Shown here: positions 1 to 12,301 of the stretch, one piece after another
How the letters are laid out: every line of letters starts with the position of its first letter
Numbering within the stretch: the first letter of the stretch is position 1
Assembly: GCA_013433145.1 (NCBI GenBank)
Contig: CM024175.1
Location: forward strand, 62,001 to 126,000
Direction: 5' to 3'
Origin: Ascaris suum
Lineage: Eukaryota; Nematoda; Chromadorea; Rhabditida; Ascarididae
Length of the DNA: 64,000 nt
Translations under genes and position numbers: made by a program
Notes under the pieces: generated by a model
What the model saw: the letters and a program-made list of their open reading frames with translations, nothing else
Told to the model about the DNA's origin: nothing
Database searches by the model: none

Positions 1-1900
1 TTTTGTTGTTTTGATCTCTCAAGTATAATCTACTTCATTCGTTTCTATGGAAATAAACCTGCACAGGTTAAGCGGAAGTCTATGTAGTTAGGTGGCTGAT
101 GGTCGTTGCTCACCTATAGAGCAATTGATCTCTGTCATCTGTGTTTTCTCTCCATTCTACTTTTTCGGAGGTGATGTACTTTCGGTTAAAATACAGGTGT
201 ACGCAAATACTTTATATGAGTTATATATGGTAGATAAGAAGTAAAGACGGTGTAAATTTTTAGAGAAGTTTGTACCTCAAAAAAACAGCAAACAGAGTAC
301 AACGCCGCTGCACTTTCCCAGCCGTTTTGGTATTGTCTAACCCGCGGGTATTGGAAAAGTGCTTCGAACGTTTTTCTCTGAATGTCTAATTACCACAGCA
401 ACGTGTTGAAGAGCTACTATAATTGTGTGATTATGCTCATCCCCTCAACCGCTATTACAAAGTGCTCAGAAAGTTAGAAAATATACGCAATAATGCATTC
501 ATATTTTGAATGAGCTAATGTCCGCATCAGTACATTGTAAAAAGCTTGGTCTTTCAGCCCTGATTCTCTTGAAAGACCGAGCCGATTTTTGAAATTTTTG
601 AATTTGAAATGAAATGCGAAATTTAATTCGAAAATTTTCTGCCCAATTTAAGTGCTCCAAAGCTGTTTATGTGCAGGTGAACAGATCAGCGTGAAATTTG
701 GTGTAGTAGTTTATTTCGATGATAAGCATAGGTTATATTAAATAAATTCTCAAACACTAGTTTCAGTGATTATTGAGTTAACGGAGACAAACAAATAGGC
801 ACACAACTGCGCACCTATAAACATACCTACGCTATAATTAGGTCTGGGGAAGGGGACAATGAAGCACAAGTTGGGGGCGCGAGCTATGAGAAGCTGTCAA
901 ATCCTAGTTGTGTCTCGAAACGACTATTGGATTGCTCGTTGATGTCCTACTGATCTATGATGTTGAGTACTAATATGGCGACACCAATCTGTGCAGAAGT
1001 GAAGGACAATGTGGTGACTAAGTTGTGAGGTAGTTGTGGTGAAACGGAAACGTCTCCTGAAGGATGAGATGCCCTAACTAGAAACCATAGAGCAAAGACG
1101 ACTGAGGGCACAAAAAAAAGTGGGCAAAGACATAGAGAAAGGGTGGAAATGTGCCACGTAGATTGAGGCACTTCGCGGCGGTATATATTTGCTGGTGCAT
1201 TTGTGGTGGGTTGCACGTTTGCGTGCACTTGTTTGCAGTCTGAGATGCGCTGAGGTGCGTCTTACGTTGAGGAAGTTCGGGTGCTTGTTGGTAGTTGATG
1301 TCAGGTCGCGGTCGAGCTCGGTCACAGCCAGGTGTGGAAATTAAGCGGGACAAATGGGTACTGCGGTCAGGACCAGTACCTGAAGCAGTAGTTGGCGTTA
1401 AAAATAACCACTAGTAACTTCAGGATTTATAAGAAGTGATTTGTCTATGTGTTCTAGCTAAATGACCGACCGAATTTGTGAACTGTAGTCTTATATGAAA
1501 GTGGATTCTCGAACTGCTTTTATGTATTTTCGGTAGGCGCGATTTATTTCAGTTGTTGCATAATTACGTGAATTTTTATAAATAATTGCGCATTCACTCT
1601 TCAACAATGTAACGTCACCTCTGAATTCCATAAGGATGTTTTTGCACACTTTTCAGACCATTATTGAAAGGGCATTTTTCTCGACCGGTCTATTCCATAC
1701 TGGATCGAAGTTCCCGACTTTTAAAAACTGGCATTTTTTTTAGAGTCTTCTGTAATCTTTACAAACGTTTGGCGACGATATAGCACCTTTTGTGATATGC
1801 ATTTATTCGTGAACAGGTTTCCTGTACCTCGTGTATCTGATATTTCGTATCACTTAAAAGGTTGCTGCAAAATGAAACTTTAATAAGAGCTTAAGTTGCA
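1..1900. other. Left flank without a supported gene
   Basis: I see no domain, no phase-consistent exon chain and no RNA gene here. Minus-strand open frames at about 947-1353 overlap one another in different frames and encode no recognisable motif, so I treat them as chance. The stretch ends in a good 3' splice-like site (TTGCAG at 1896-1901), which begins the next gene. Confidence 0.5.
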
Positions 1901-1912
1901 GCTGAAGCGGTG

Positions 1913-2634
1913 ATGGGTAATCAGTACCATAAGCCAGCTCGCCAGGGCGATTCACCTTACACTCGCTCAGGTATTCCGCCTCCGGCTATGCTGAAAAAGG
2001 TTGCTTCACCATTCTCTTTATCCATGATTTATGTTCTATATGCTTGAATATAGCCCACAGCTCGCTGAACAGGAACGTCTGTTGCACAACAGTAAAAAAA
2101 CAGATCGCCTTTCTTCTTAGTTATAAGCTCTTCCTATCGGAAGGGATTATGATAAGAAGTCCTTCCATATATTCGCTGAAGAAATCTCTTACGTTAAAGT
2201 GCATTTTTAATGAGGTTTTTCTCTGTTGCGAAAATTTGTGCCTCATTTAAAAGAGGAGATTCACCGTCTCAAGGGTCGATACTAGATTAAAAAGCAGAAT
2301 GTTACATCTTCAAAGGGAATCAGCTTCGAAGAAAATAATGTAATGTAAAGTTTACTCATCTGTGGGGGATAACGACTACAACGAAATGTGAAGCTGGTGA
2401 AAGTATTTTGTAATTTGCGGTTTTTTGATTACCTCTTTAGCCAGTTCTAACCTAATATGTGCTGTTTGAGTACAACAAAATTTGTTGTCACTTATAAAGT
2501 AAAAACTCCCGTTTCAGTGTTTCAGTGTGAAGCAGTTTTGGACACCTAAAATGGAAAAAGGTGGAACCGATGGTAAAGGGGTGGCCAAGGGGTTTGACCC
2601 TTACGATAGACGAGGATGGTCAGAATTTCATTAA
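1913..2634 (+). CDS. Small unrecognised two-exon protein, about 67 aa
   Basis: I do not recognise the family. Exon 1 is 1913-1999, starting MGNQYHKPARQGDSPYTRSG and ending at AAG/gttgct. Exon 2 is 2518-2634, after the acceptor cccgtttcag, and ends in TAA. Both junctions are phase 0, and the second exon reads FSVKQFWTPKMEKGG at its start and FDPYDRRGWSEFH at its end. The ATG lies 11 nt after TTGCAG, a plausible spliced-leader acceptor. The protein is basic, proline- and glycine-rich, and has no evident membrane segment. The stop is about 200 bp before the NDUFB6 start on the same strand, so the two could be one operon. A second TTTCAG 8 nt downstream at exon 2 would shift the frame. The composition and the frame agreement argue that the gene is real; the function is unknown. 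Confidence 0.5.
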
Positions 2635-2830
2635 TAGATGTAACGCCCTTCACTGAATGATTCACCTTTTTGGTATTTGTAAGACGAGTAGTATAGCATT
2701 ATTCAGGTAAAAGAAGGCCCAGGTGGGACCACAGGTAGGTTCAGGCATTAAGGTCATTATTTCAGTCCAGGTGAAAAGAGTATTATTGCAGTCTGGTTCA
2801 GATGCGCCTTCACATCGAATCAACGACCCG

Positions 2831-5800
2831 ATGAGTCTCGAGTTACATATGGCCGATGAGCGCGTCAGAGCTGCAGGCCTTTCCCCAGCAGAGCGCGAAT
2901 GGCGAATGTTCGCTTTTTGTTTGACATTTCCTCAAATTTATTATAGTAGTGCGAAATGCGCCTGATTTTAAACAAGCCAACATTCACGTGATACTTTTTC
3001 AGACAGAACGCAAATATTTATAGTGTTCTCATTGTTACTTCTGCGTCGCCATAGTTGTAGAGTTATGTCACTAGAGAGTTAGAAAGCGCTCTATGATTGG
3101 CATTGCCGATGTGGTTTTATTCGCTTTGAAATCGCCTTATTTTCTTATTTATCTACCGACTTTCAAATTTAATTGTTCGTCGTTTCTTTTTAGATTCATT
3201 TAATTATAATTTTTTCCAATACTTGTCTTTACAACATTTTACTTCTTATCTCTTTTTGATAATATCATCACATCTGAAAGATATGCCGTAGTTGTATGAG
3301 AATATTATTTAGCGAATTATCGTCGTATGCGACTGAAGAAAGCCTCTTCATATTTTTCCATTCTCGTGTTTCTTAATCCTGCCCAGTGCTGATATTCTGC
3401 CTAACCAAAAGTCGACTGATGATTCCAGTGGGGCTCGTATTTTCCCTTCAGAATTATTGGTCTCTCGGCTCTAGGCGCCACTGAGCCAATGCCATTCCAA
3501 TCCATTCGCCCTCAGACCGTATTATTATTGCCCATTAATATTTATAAGTGGGAGGTCGACGCATTCTATACCCAAGGTTGTGGATTCGGACATGCAGCTG
3601 GGCGGTGGCAGGGGGGGGGGGGGGGGGGAGAGGGGATGAATATAATTGAATGTTGCATTTTTAAGGCATCGTCTTTGGCATTTTTGAGCACAACAAAATA
3701 TATTTTACAGCTTAGTTAAGCCAACTTTCTTAATTTTATTTGAATCATGTGGTTGAGCAATGAAATGTGATACCTCTATAGATGGAAAAACGTGATAAGA
3801 TAGCAGCTGTTATCGATCACTGTTGCAGTAAATGGCTGAAAGATCAGCATCTTCGCCCCGACGAGCCGATCCATGTGGACGCTGTTCATAGGCAACTGAA
3901 TCCGATTCGTGTTCTGTATCGACTGCCATTCGACAAACTTTATCTTCATTTTCTTAAGCCAACATTTGTATGTTTTTATTCAGTCATATTTTTTGATGAA
4001 TTCACTTGCTTTGTGTGCCTAAGTGAACTTGTAATTAGGAAGGGGTTATTATAGAGTTCCGATGCAGACGTGTGGTTTCAATTAAAGTAGACGTCGAAAA
4101 ATCTGCTTCCTCGTTCGTGGCGCATTGCATGAATGAGAGAACTAAGAAGGGATAGCTTGAGAGTGAGAAAGGTCAGGTGTTTTTGAATTACCAGTTTAAG
4201 GGTTCTTTTTTCTCCGTATTCAAATTCCCTAACGGCATTGGTATCTACCGCTATTAAAGGGTAATTAACTTTGAGCTTCTGTTATTTCAACGATTTGCTA
4301 TGACTGTCTATGTATCGTTCAGCTTTTCTCATCAAAATTTTTTTGGCAGCTGTTTACTTTCAGGGTGTTTATTATGGTACGGCGATCCGAGTGACTCTTC
4401 CAATGTTTATAATGGTGTTTTGCACCCTTGAGGTGATGTACTACTATTGGAAATACGAAGTTAAGGTCCGGTCTTAATTCATTTTATGTAAATTAATTTC
4501 TTCTGTTTTTTTTTGTTATTTTCTTATTTGTTAAATTTTATTGTGTTTAGATTATCGTTTAAACTTTGATTCGTTCTTTTTTTTCTTTTATGTTTCTGTT
4601 CCGTACTTTATTATAAAATTATGAAGGTATTATGTAATGACTAAATTTTGATTGAAAATTTGCATAATTGAGAGGTGTAGATTTTATAGAAAGCATTATA
4701 GCAGGAGGTTGCCCTCACGGTCACATCCCCTCCAAAGTAGACCGGGAAGTAAGATTGGGATCCCACCTACACAGGAAACTTTAAATTCACCAGTTCAGAA
4801 CGCTTCAGATATAACCGGATTTTTGCTGTCCGTTGAGTCATCATCACCACAATTGAGAGCCATTGCAAGCGATCGGTACATATTAATTTTAATTGCTTGG
4901 TGTGCTTTTGTGCTGTTACACTGTTTTCATACCTGTGAACAAAACATCATTGCACTGAAAAATTCGAGAGCATGAGCGGAGTTGGGTTAGATGCTCGCTG
5001 ACCTCAACGCTTTGTATGCGTCAGTCTGAGTTCAAGACGAGGAGGGGGATGGGATAATATCGTCGCTTGAGTACTGTTGAAGTGGTGAATTTCAGGATTG
5101 GGAACATCTCCGAGGTATCGAATCAATGCCTCTCAAGCAGATTATAACCAAAGAAAAGGTTTGTTTAGAGTCCAGAATTTTTGTTGCACGGAAAAGAGCG
5201 ACGTTTCATTTTGTTCGGTTTTGAGTGTCTCCACTAATAAAAGTAATATTGATAAGATGTCGTTATATTCTTAAATCCTCTGTCAGAATGCGCTTAAGTG
5301 ATGTAACGATCGGTGGATTCGGCAAGCAAGCAGATCGTATTGGAAATGATGGTATGCCAATTCAGCGAAGTGCGCCACTTTTTGAAAATTTCTTTCTTTT
5401 ATTCGCCCTTATATCATTTAAGGGAGAGATCAGGTAGTTGTGGATGTGAAAATCTCCCATCCTTGTAAGTCTTTTATTTCCTCGTCTTATTTCTTCTTTC
5501 CTCGTTGGGAAAGGTCGCGAGATTGCTCGAAGTTTTTTTTGTGCCTATTTGTCACAGACATCGGTGGCTTGCAAATGTGGCTGAACGTTAAGAATTGAAT
5601 TCTCTTCGGCAATTTGAAGTCTTTACGGATGACGGAAGAATAGAAAAATGGCATGTAATGTTAACTTGCTTGAAGGATATTAAACGTGAATATGTTGAAG
5701 TCTTCCGGATAGATGTGGTAATCCGGATTTGACGTCAGTTATGCTCGAAGTGGTCTCCATTTATTCTTTTAGCGAGGATTTTTTTCCTTATATGAGTGCT

Positions 5801-5965
5801 TTGTGTATACAGCAGTAGGAAATATATCTTAAGGAGATCGAGGCGGCGCATCCAGGTTTGCTGAAGGAAGGTCTCTCCGACCCGGCCAAGTATCGTTTCT
5901 ATTCGCCAACGTTCGACAAACGAACAGCGCTCACAAATATTGGTGAGCCGGCCAGACCGTGGTGA
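2831..5965 (+). CDS. NDUFB6: NADH dehydrogenase (complex I) subunit NDUFB6/B17 homologue
   Basis: This is an accessory subunit of the membrane arm of mitochondrial complex I. Exons are 2831-2907, 3829-3967, 4364-4465, 5096-5158 and 5819-5965, giving about 175 aa against 128 in human. The N-terminal part (MADERVRAAGLSPAEREWR) runs into KWLKDQHLRPDEP, matching the human RRWLKDQELSPREP block. GVY then precedes one membrane segment, followed by YYYWKYEV, matching HYYMKYHV. The protein ends GEPARPW. The first junction joins AT to T to give Ile, keeping W-R-I-K-W-L in frame across a 921-bp intron; its donor (gttcgc) is weak. Exon 5 uses a TAG acceptor. In-frame coding could begin further upstream, since TTTCAG and TTGCAG sites lie at 2765 and 2791. 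GTTAAG is an alternative phase-0 donor for exon 3. Family assignment is firm; the start is less so. Confidence 0.88.
3609..3630 (+). repeat. Poly-G tract in NDUFB6 intron 1
   Basis: An almost pure run of about 20 guanines lies in the sense strand of the first NDUFB6 intron, 200 bp before exon 2. It can form a G-quadruplex in principle. Homopolymer length is unreliable in assemblies. Confidence 0.85.
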
Positions 5966-6010
5966 TCATCTTGTCAGCCTCGTTGTATATTTTGATTGCC
6001 TTTATTATGA

Positions 6011-6190
6011 GAGCGTAGCACGGATGTGTACAGACCGGCTAGACGAGTTGTAACATCGTTAGGTGATGGGCTACCAACAGGTAGAAAGAAGAAGCTCCTT
6101 GACTTGATTGATGGCGGAGGGGAAATGAATCAAAAAGTAAAGAAGTCAGAAGAAACCTCAGTGCGTTGTTTATGTTTGGCTGGTCGATGA
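6011..6190 (+). other. Coding-like open segment just downstream of NDUFB6
   Basis: An open frame without a usable Met reads VYRPARRVVTSLGDGLPTG and then RKKKLLDLIDGGGEMNQKVK before a stop at 6188-6190. It begins 46 bp after the NDUFB6 stop. Lysine-rich amphipathic composition and lack of in-frame stops make it coding-like, but I recognise no family. It could be an alternative last exon of NDUFB6: donor TTG/gtgagc at 5942 and acceptor gttag at 6062 are phase-compatible through a 120-bp intron. It could also be the start of a third operon gene, or chance. Confidence 0.3.
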
Positions 6191-9100
6191 GCTTCCGGTC
6201 ATTGTTGGATGCTCTTTGACGCAGTTTTTCGTCACTGATGCACTTAAGCAGTGCCGCTTGATCTTCTTTCCAAGAATTGTTCCACAGTATTTCTGCCCCT
6301 CTCCAAATTTTATTCTTCCTCCACCCCCCTCAGGTCCATCCTCTCCTGATTCCTAGCGCAAGGATAGTTCATAAAGACTCATTTTTGGGAAGGTAGTTCA
6401 AGGAACTTTAAAAACGTTTTTGCACGGGGTTGCTGCGCAACATTTCAGGATCTTTCTTCGCAGCATTGAAGGGGAGTGTTCATTCAAGTGTTTCTATGGA
6501 CGGTTATTGAATGCCATTAGGTAGATGATTTTGTTGTATAACATCCGTAGTCGACATGTAATTAATGGAAGCGGTTGTATATATAGGTTAAAGTAGGTAT
6601 TAATGGAGGCGGTCTTAGGCGGAAGAATACATTGTTCTGCTGCACATTGCTTCTAGGATAATGCGTTATATGGCACATGTTGTTTTACCTAAGTCTTATA
6701 GTAAAAGTAGATGTGGAAATAAATGCTTTGTTTATTGTTTGTTGTAATTGACTGTTGTTGCTTCGCCGAGCGTTTTTACCTTCAGCGGTACATCTTTGAA
6801 AAATGTCTCACTTTAGTATAGCACCTGCCGTCTAATGTGGAAAGGTAGGGCGTCATGGCCTAGAGGATATCGGGGACTTGCGAGGGGATGCCGCAAAACA
6901 GCGAGGACTGATACATTTTGCACCCATCCCCTTCTGTTTGTGAAGACTGTCTCCCTTCTCCCTTTTAGCTGTCACAGTAATTCCTTATTGGTAAACCAGA
7001 GTTGTACATAACATTGCTTTACATTAATGGCACAGCTTTACATCTAGACCATTTGGCCGCGTCAGTTTGTGGATGGCTTGTCTAGCGGGTCAAGGGAAGG
7101 ATGTCGTATATGTTATGAGAATAATGATGGCTGATAGAGCATTGGAGGGAAAAATATGCAGAGAGCCAGAAATAAATGGATATGAAATGTGCTATGGATC
7201 GAAATGGTATCGAAAAAAAGCTCTCTCTGTTTGTTAGAGATGACAACTTTATAATCGACTTTTGCTCGCTTACTTTATCTCGCGGTAACGTACTTTATGC
7301 AGTTTTGTCCACGGAGTCTTATCATTAGGAAATTTTGTCCACCGAGTTTTGCCACTATAGAATTTTGTCTGCTGAGACATCATTATATAATTTTGTCCAG
7401 TGTATAGTATCGTTTTAATTTTTTTCCCATTGGATTTTTCACTTCTTTATCAGATAATATCTTTTTCTTCAAAAGTTTTCCCACTGGATTTACTCATTTC
7501 AAAAATATTCTCTTGTGAGGGTTTTTCACAGTTATGACTGGTTTTTTTTCTCGTCAATAGGGTTTTATTGAATGGATTTTTCACTGTATTTTTCACATTC
7601 GACTTGATTTCTAATCAATGGACTGGTGCGCTAATGTTGATATTTTAATGATGGCTTCAGATAAAATTACGGCCAACCATCTCTGTTCCCAAAAAGATTC
7701 GGAATTTCCCGCTGTGGGAAATATTTCAGTTTACCCCCTCCATAATCGACGTGCAATCAGTTTCAGTTCGACAAAAAAATGTTGTGGCACAAGCAATATT
7801 CTGGATAGTTTCCAGTTTCGTATTTTACGAGTCTGGAGTTTGCTTCTTGCCGATATATTTAATGCATCAGAAATAAACTTCGTTCTTCGGCGTTTAAGTT
7901 GAGGCTGAGTAGTTTCGATCGACACACTATTGCTGCTTCAGAGTACCGATTTCCTACTCTCCTAAATTGTAGCTTTACGAATATTTTTCTCCTACTTTCT
8001 ATTCATGCTTAAATATTTCTGTATGTTTTCCCATTTTTGGACACTGGAATAAAATAAAGGTGGAGAAAATCTGCACTTTGCACCAATTGACTCCGACTGG
8101 ACTGTAAAAAGATCACACTTTTTATAAATAAATTGTAAGAGTGTCCAGATTTGCTAAGTATGACGGCATTAATTTGCATATTTGACTTTCTACCCGTATG
8201 TTATGGAAGTGTATGTTAGGTGGGAGGGATGGGAAAGCACATATTGTGCCACCTTCCTGGTGGATTTTACTTTTTTTTTTCGCAATCACGCTCATCATGA
8301 CGAACATTTTCACAACTTATCAACAAGACGATTAAAATGTGCGTACCCGTATTTTAACCGATCCGGCCTGTCCTACTAATCTTTGATAAAAAATCCGTGA
8401 CGCTGCCAGTATAGAAGGATTTGGCCCACTACAGAGTGCTCGCAAACTTTCAGGCATTTTCACATGTTTTTGACTTCTTTCGAGGTTGTTTCATCTAGTT
8501 CAACGCTGCTGCAGACATCGATCCTGGCCTGCACATTATATCCACAGAACTTCGTGGACCAAGGGCTCAGGGATTCCTTAATTAAGACTGTCGCGCAGAC
8601 ATGCGTAAATATCTAGCTAGGTAAATGCGATGCTGCTATTGAATTCTTTGAAGGAGTCAACTTGCACGAGGTTGGAAAGGTGCCAGGAGGGCCAAGAAGC
8701 CGGCACGAGATGCATTTCCATGTTTGCCAACCGTGCGCTAACGAACACATTAATGCCTGACAAGTAGCAGGTGGGGAAGCGCATGCGGCTATAGAAAGAA
8801 AGAGCTTGTAAAGCGATTGTTTAGTAAATACTAAGAAATGTCTGTCGCTGTCTGCCTGTCTGTTTACCCTCCGTGTTGATTCAATTGATGGCCACGAAGA
8901 ACTGGGCATTTGAATAGCCGATGAGACCGATTAAGGCCTCATGATATACGTTCAGCAGCTGGTCTTCAATTTGTTTACAGAATGCATCTGAATGACGTCG
9001 TTGTCTACTAGGTTATAAGCAAGCCGGCTGCCACACTATTCGCGGGAAGGAATCAACACTAAACGAGTAGGCGATGAGCGGCTTCGTCGTATGTCTTTGC

Positions 9101-9895
9101 CTTCTTTCTTTCTAAAGTTTTTTAAGTGTTGGTTTTTTTTTGCTTCTTTGCTACAACTCACTTTGCTGGATTTTTGGATTTGATTGAGTGAATAAATAAA
9201 ACTTTGTTTTTTGCTGACAGTTGGCTGACTCTATTGAGTATTTGAATATGATAGCCTCGATTTTTGATGAATTATTTAAAAAATGTATTAGTATCACTCT
9301 CATATTTTCATCAAATCTAATTAGATTAATTTACCTCCAAAATTCTAACGGCAGTTCCCTTGCAAATAATAAAATTTCCGGTTTTTATATGAATTTATTA
9401 CAGAATAAAAATTCAAAAGGTTTTACTCTTTTAATTCAAATCTAAGCATTTTCCACTTTTCAACGAAGTTCACCTGCAATTGATAAAAGTTTCATCTTCT
9501 CTTTTTGTATGTCAAAAAAAAAAACATTCACGCATTTCAATATTTTCTATGCATATGAAACATTGAAGAAATCGAGAATTTCATACTATTGCCAAATATT
9601 TATTACATTTGATTATATTATGGTTGAATTTTGATGACAAATGGACGTCCTATTACCTTTCTCATCTCATCTATCATATTCGGAACATTTGCGTTTAACA
9701 GTAAACTGCTTCCCATAACTTGTCGTCCTCATAATAGTATGTTGTTTTTTTTTAAAAACAGTCATTGTTACCTGCAACATCTTTTTTATATATTTTTTTA
9801 CGCACCTCTTCTTATATTTTGTATTCTTTTTATGTTACTCGATTAACTATAATTTACTTTATACTTTTTGCAGCAAATTTTTTCCAACACCACAT

Positions 9896-9948
<53 letters not shown>

Positions 9949-11690
9949 TTATACTTATATATATATGTATATATTTAAAACGTATTATTGCATATAGCAA
10001 CATTGTTTTCCGCATCTGATTGAGACCACTCGTTAATTGTTCGCAGATGTGGTTGTTTACTCGTTTTGCGAATTGTGGTCCCACTTATTGGCCCCTCCCC
10101 TCCCCTCCATTCGGACGTTCTCCACGATACGTTTGCCTCTCTCGACTTTCCAACTAATATTGTTTACGCGGCAGTGTAGAGTTGATGCTCGTGCTCATTT
10201 ATTTACCTTATGTTACCTCGTCCGTCTTATTAACGAATTCGTACAACTGGGTGAATGATTTAATTCCTTGAATTTAGGACATTCATTTGTGTTATCGCCT
10301 TCTTGTTTTTTTTCCCCCCCCCCTCCCCTCTTTTAGCATTCTTCTCGCTCTTCAGTCGCCTCCTTCCCCCCCCCCTCCTCCCCTTCAGCTCTCTCTTTCC
10401 CCTTTTCCCTTCCTCCTCCCCTATGTTGAATGGTCTATTAGTTCGCAATATGATGCACTGAATACTGGCCTACCGATCCGTTGACATGGCGGAGTTATTA
10501 TTCATAGTAATAATTAATTAACTTTTAAATTTTACCCCACACAACGCTTCAGGTTTAAGCCTGTTGCTCATCTTACATACCCTATATTGTAATAATAACT
10601 GAGAGATTATTTTAAGAAACTTTGAAGGGGATTTTCTTCAAAAAATAGAATGAGGAACGTGTGAGTAAACGTGTAGGCACATATTTCGACCAGAGGATTT
10701 AATAATAATATATTTTATAATATTTCTAATCGTTATATAATTCGTTTTTTTTTTGGTAACTTTATAAGATTTTTATTGCAATTTTTGTGTTAATTTTCAA
10801 AGAAAAAAAAACTAATCATCAAAATTTCCAGTATTATTTTTACTTGACGATATACCTTTATCATTAGAGTAACTAGTGCATTAGAGTAATATCATTAGAG
10901 TAATAGTAACTATTGCAATAGAGTTCAAATCATAAATTAACATTTAAACAATGCAAAAAGCAATTGTATAACGAAAATGCAATTTCCTTTCTTCATTTTA
11001 TGGTACATACTTATGCGCTTTTTCGCTATTGAATGTATCTTATATAAAGTGGAGTGCATTCAGTCGGATAGCCGAATGCCAAGCCACTTGTCGTTATTGC
11101 GTGTTAAAAATCGAAATAAAGCCGGTTCCATGTTTTGATGCCTCACTCTATTGAGTTTCGCGTAAATATACTTACAGTTCGTTGTATCGCTTATAAATTA
11201 CTGCTTTGTTGTTTATTTCACATTCTGTTTTATTGGTTTTTTTTCGAGTTTTTGAACACCTAACGAGGTGACCCGAACACCTGAAGATACCTACCGATAT
11301 GATCCGAGCTATCTTCGACGGGCTTTCACATATCCGTCTCTAAATCTTAGCGTTAGCATATTTGTAGTCGTTAGGTTTATGTTGCTATAGGACGCTTCAA
11401 AATTGGCTCCACAACCTCATGACGAAGACAATACCCCTCCCATTTCCCTCACCTGGTTTATTAAGATATACTGCGGACTGTTGCAATCCTCAAGGTTCCA
11501 TAAAAGTAAGCACACATTATGTTTGCTTCACCGACTTCGAAATTATTAAACATCTTCCCTGTCACCTTCATGAACAGGAAGGGGAAAGGTGATGACACAC
11601 CTTTTCGTCTTACCTATATATCCTCTATCGATCGACGATCGCCGTGTACATAGTTCCATATCTCGATGATTGTGCAATTTTAGTTGCGGA
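6191..11690. other. Gene-poor interval between NDUFB6 and the TMEM86-like gene
   Basis: An AATAAA at about 6718 could serve as a polyadenylation signal for the NDUFB6 unit. A GC-richer patch at 8490-9080 has overlapping open frames but no recognised domain. The rest is AT-rich and includes an (AT)n tract at 9899-9941 and pyrimidine-rich low-complexity sequence at 10310-10420. I find no convincing gene. Confidence 0.5.
9899..9941. repeat. (AT)n microsatellite
   Basis: About 43 bp of uninterrupted alternating T and A, followed by imperfect AT-rich repeats to about 9975. Confidence 0.95.
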
Positions 11691-11696
11691 TTTACG

Positions 11697-12203
11697 ATGG
11701 GCAGTTATGGACCTGCACAAATGCTCGGTATCTATGGTGGTATCTTCGGATTAATCTATATACAAACGGATGGATTACGTCATGATGCACCTCTTCTCTA
11801 TGCATTACCACCGTTCGCACTCGCCGCGTTCACCTATAAATTAACGATGAATAAGGCAACGAAACTTCTTACCTCAATATCATTTATTGCTATCGGTATG
11901 TTATCGTTTACGTTGCCCACCTTACATCGTTATCCCACTTTTGATCCGATTGACCGAATTTATTTTTTTATTTCTTTGTTCATTTCGTTTCTGTTATTTT
12001 TTTGTCGTCGTCGTTGATTTTATAGTATTATTTCATATTGCCCAACTATTATAACATGTTCAAAGGTCAATATTTCTTGTTGCATGCTTTTCCATCATTC
12101 GATAGAAGATCGCTATGCGACTATTGGTGCTACAGCATATTTCAATATCATTGCTTGTCCCATTTTTGAGGAGAAGAGGGGAAGGCGAGGAGGGGAATAA
12201 ATG

Positions 12204-12301
<98 letters not shown>

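Noticed and set aside
3782..4054. ORF starting MEKRDKIAAVIDHCC as the NDUFB6 start
   Set aside because: The first 15 codons are intron end plus the TTGCAG acceptor; the upstream exon supplies ADERVRAAG in phase and matches the family better.
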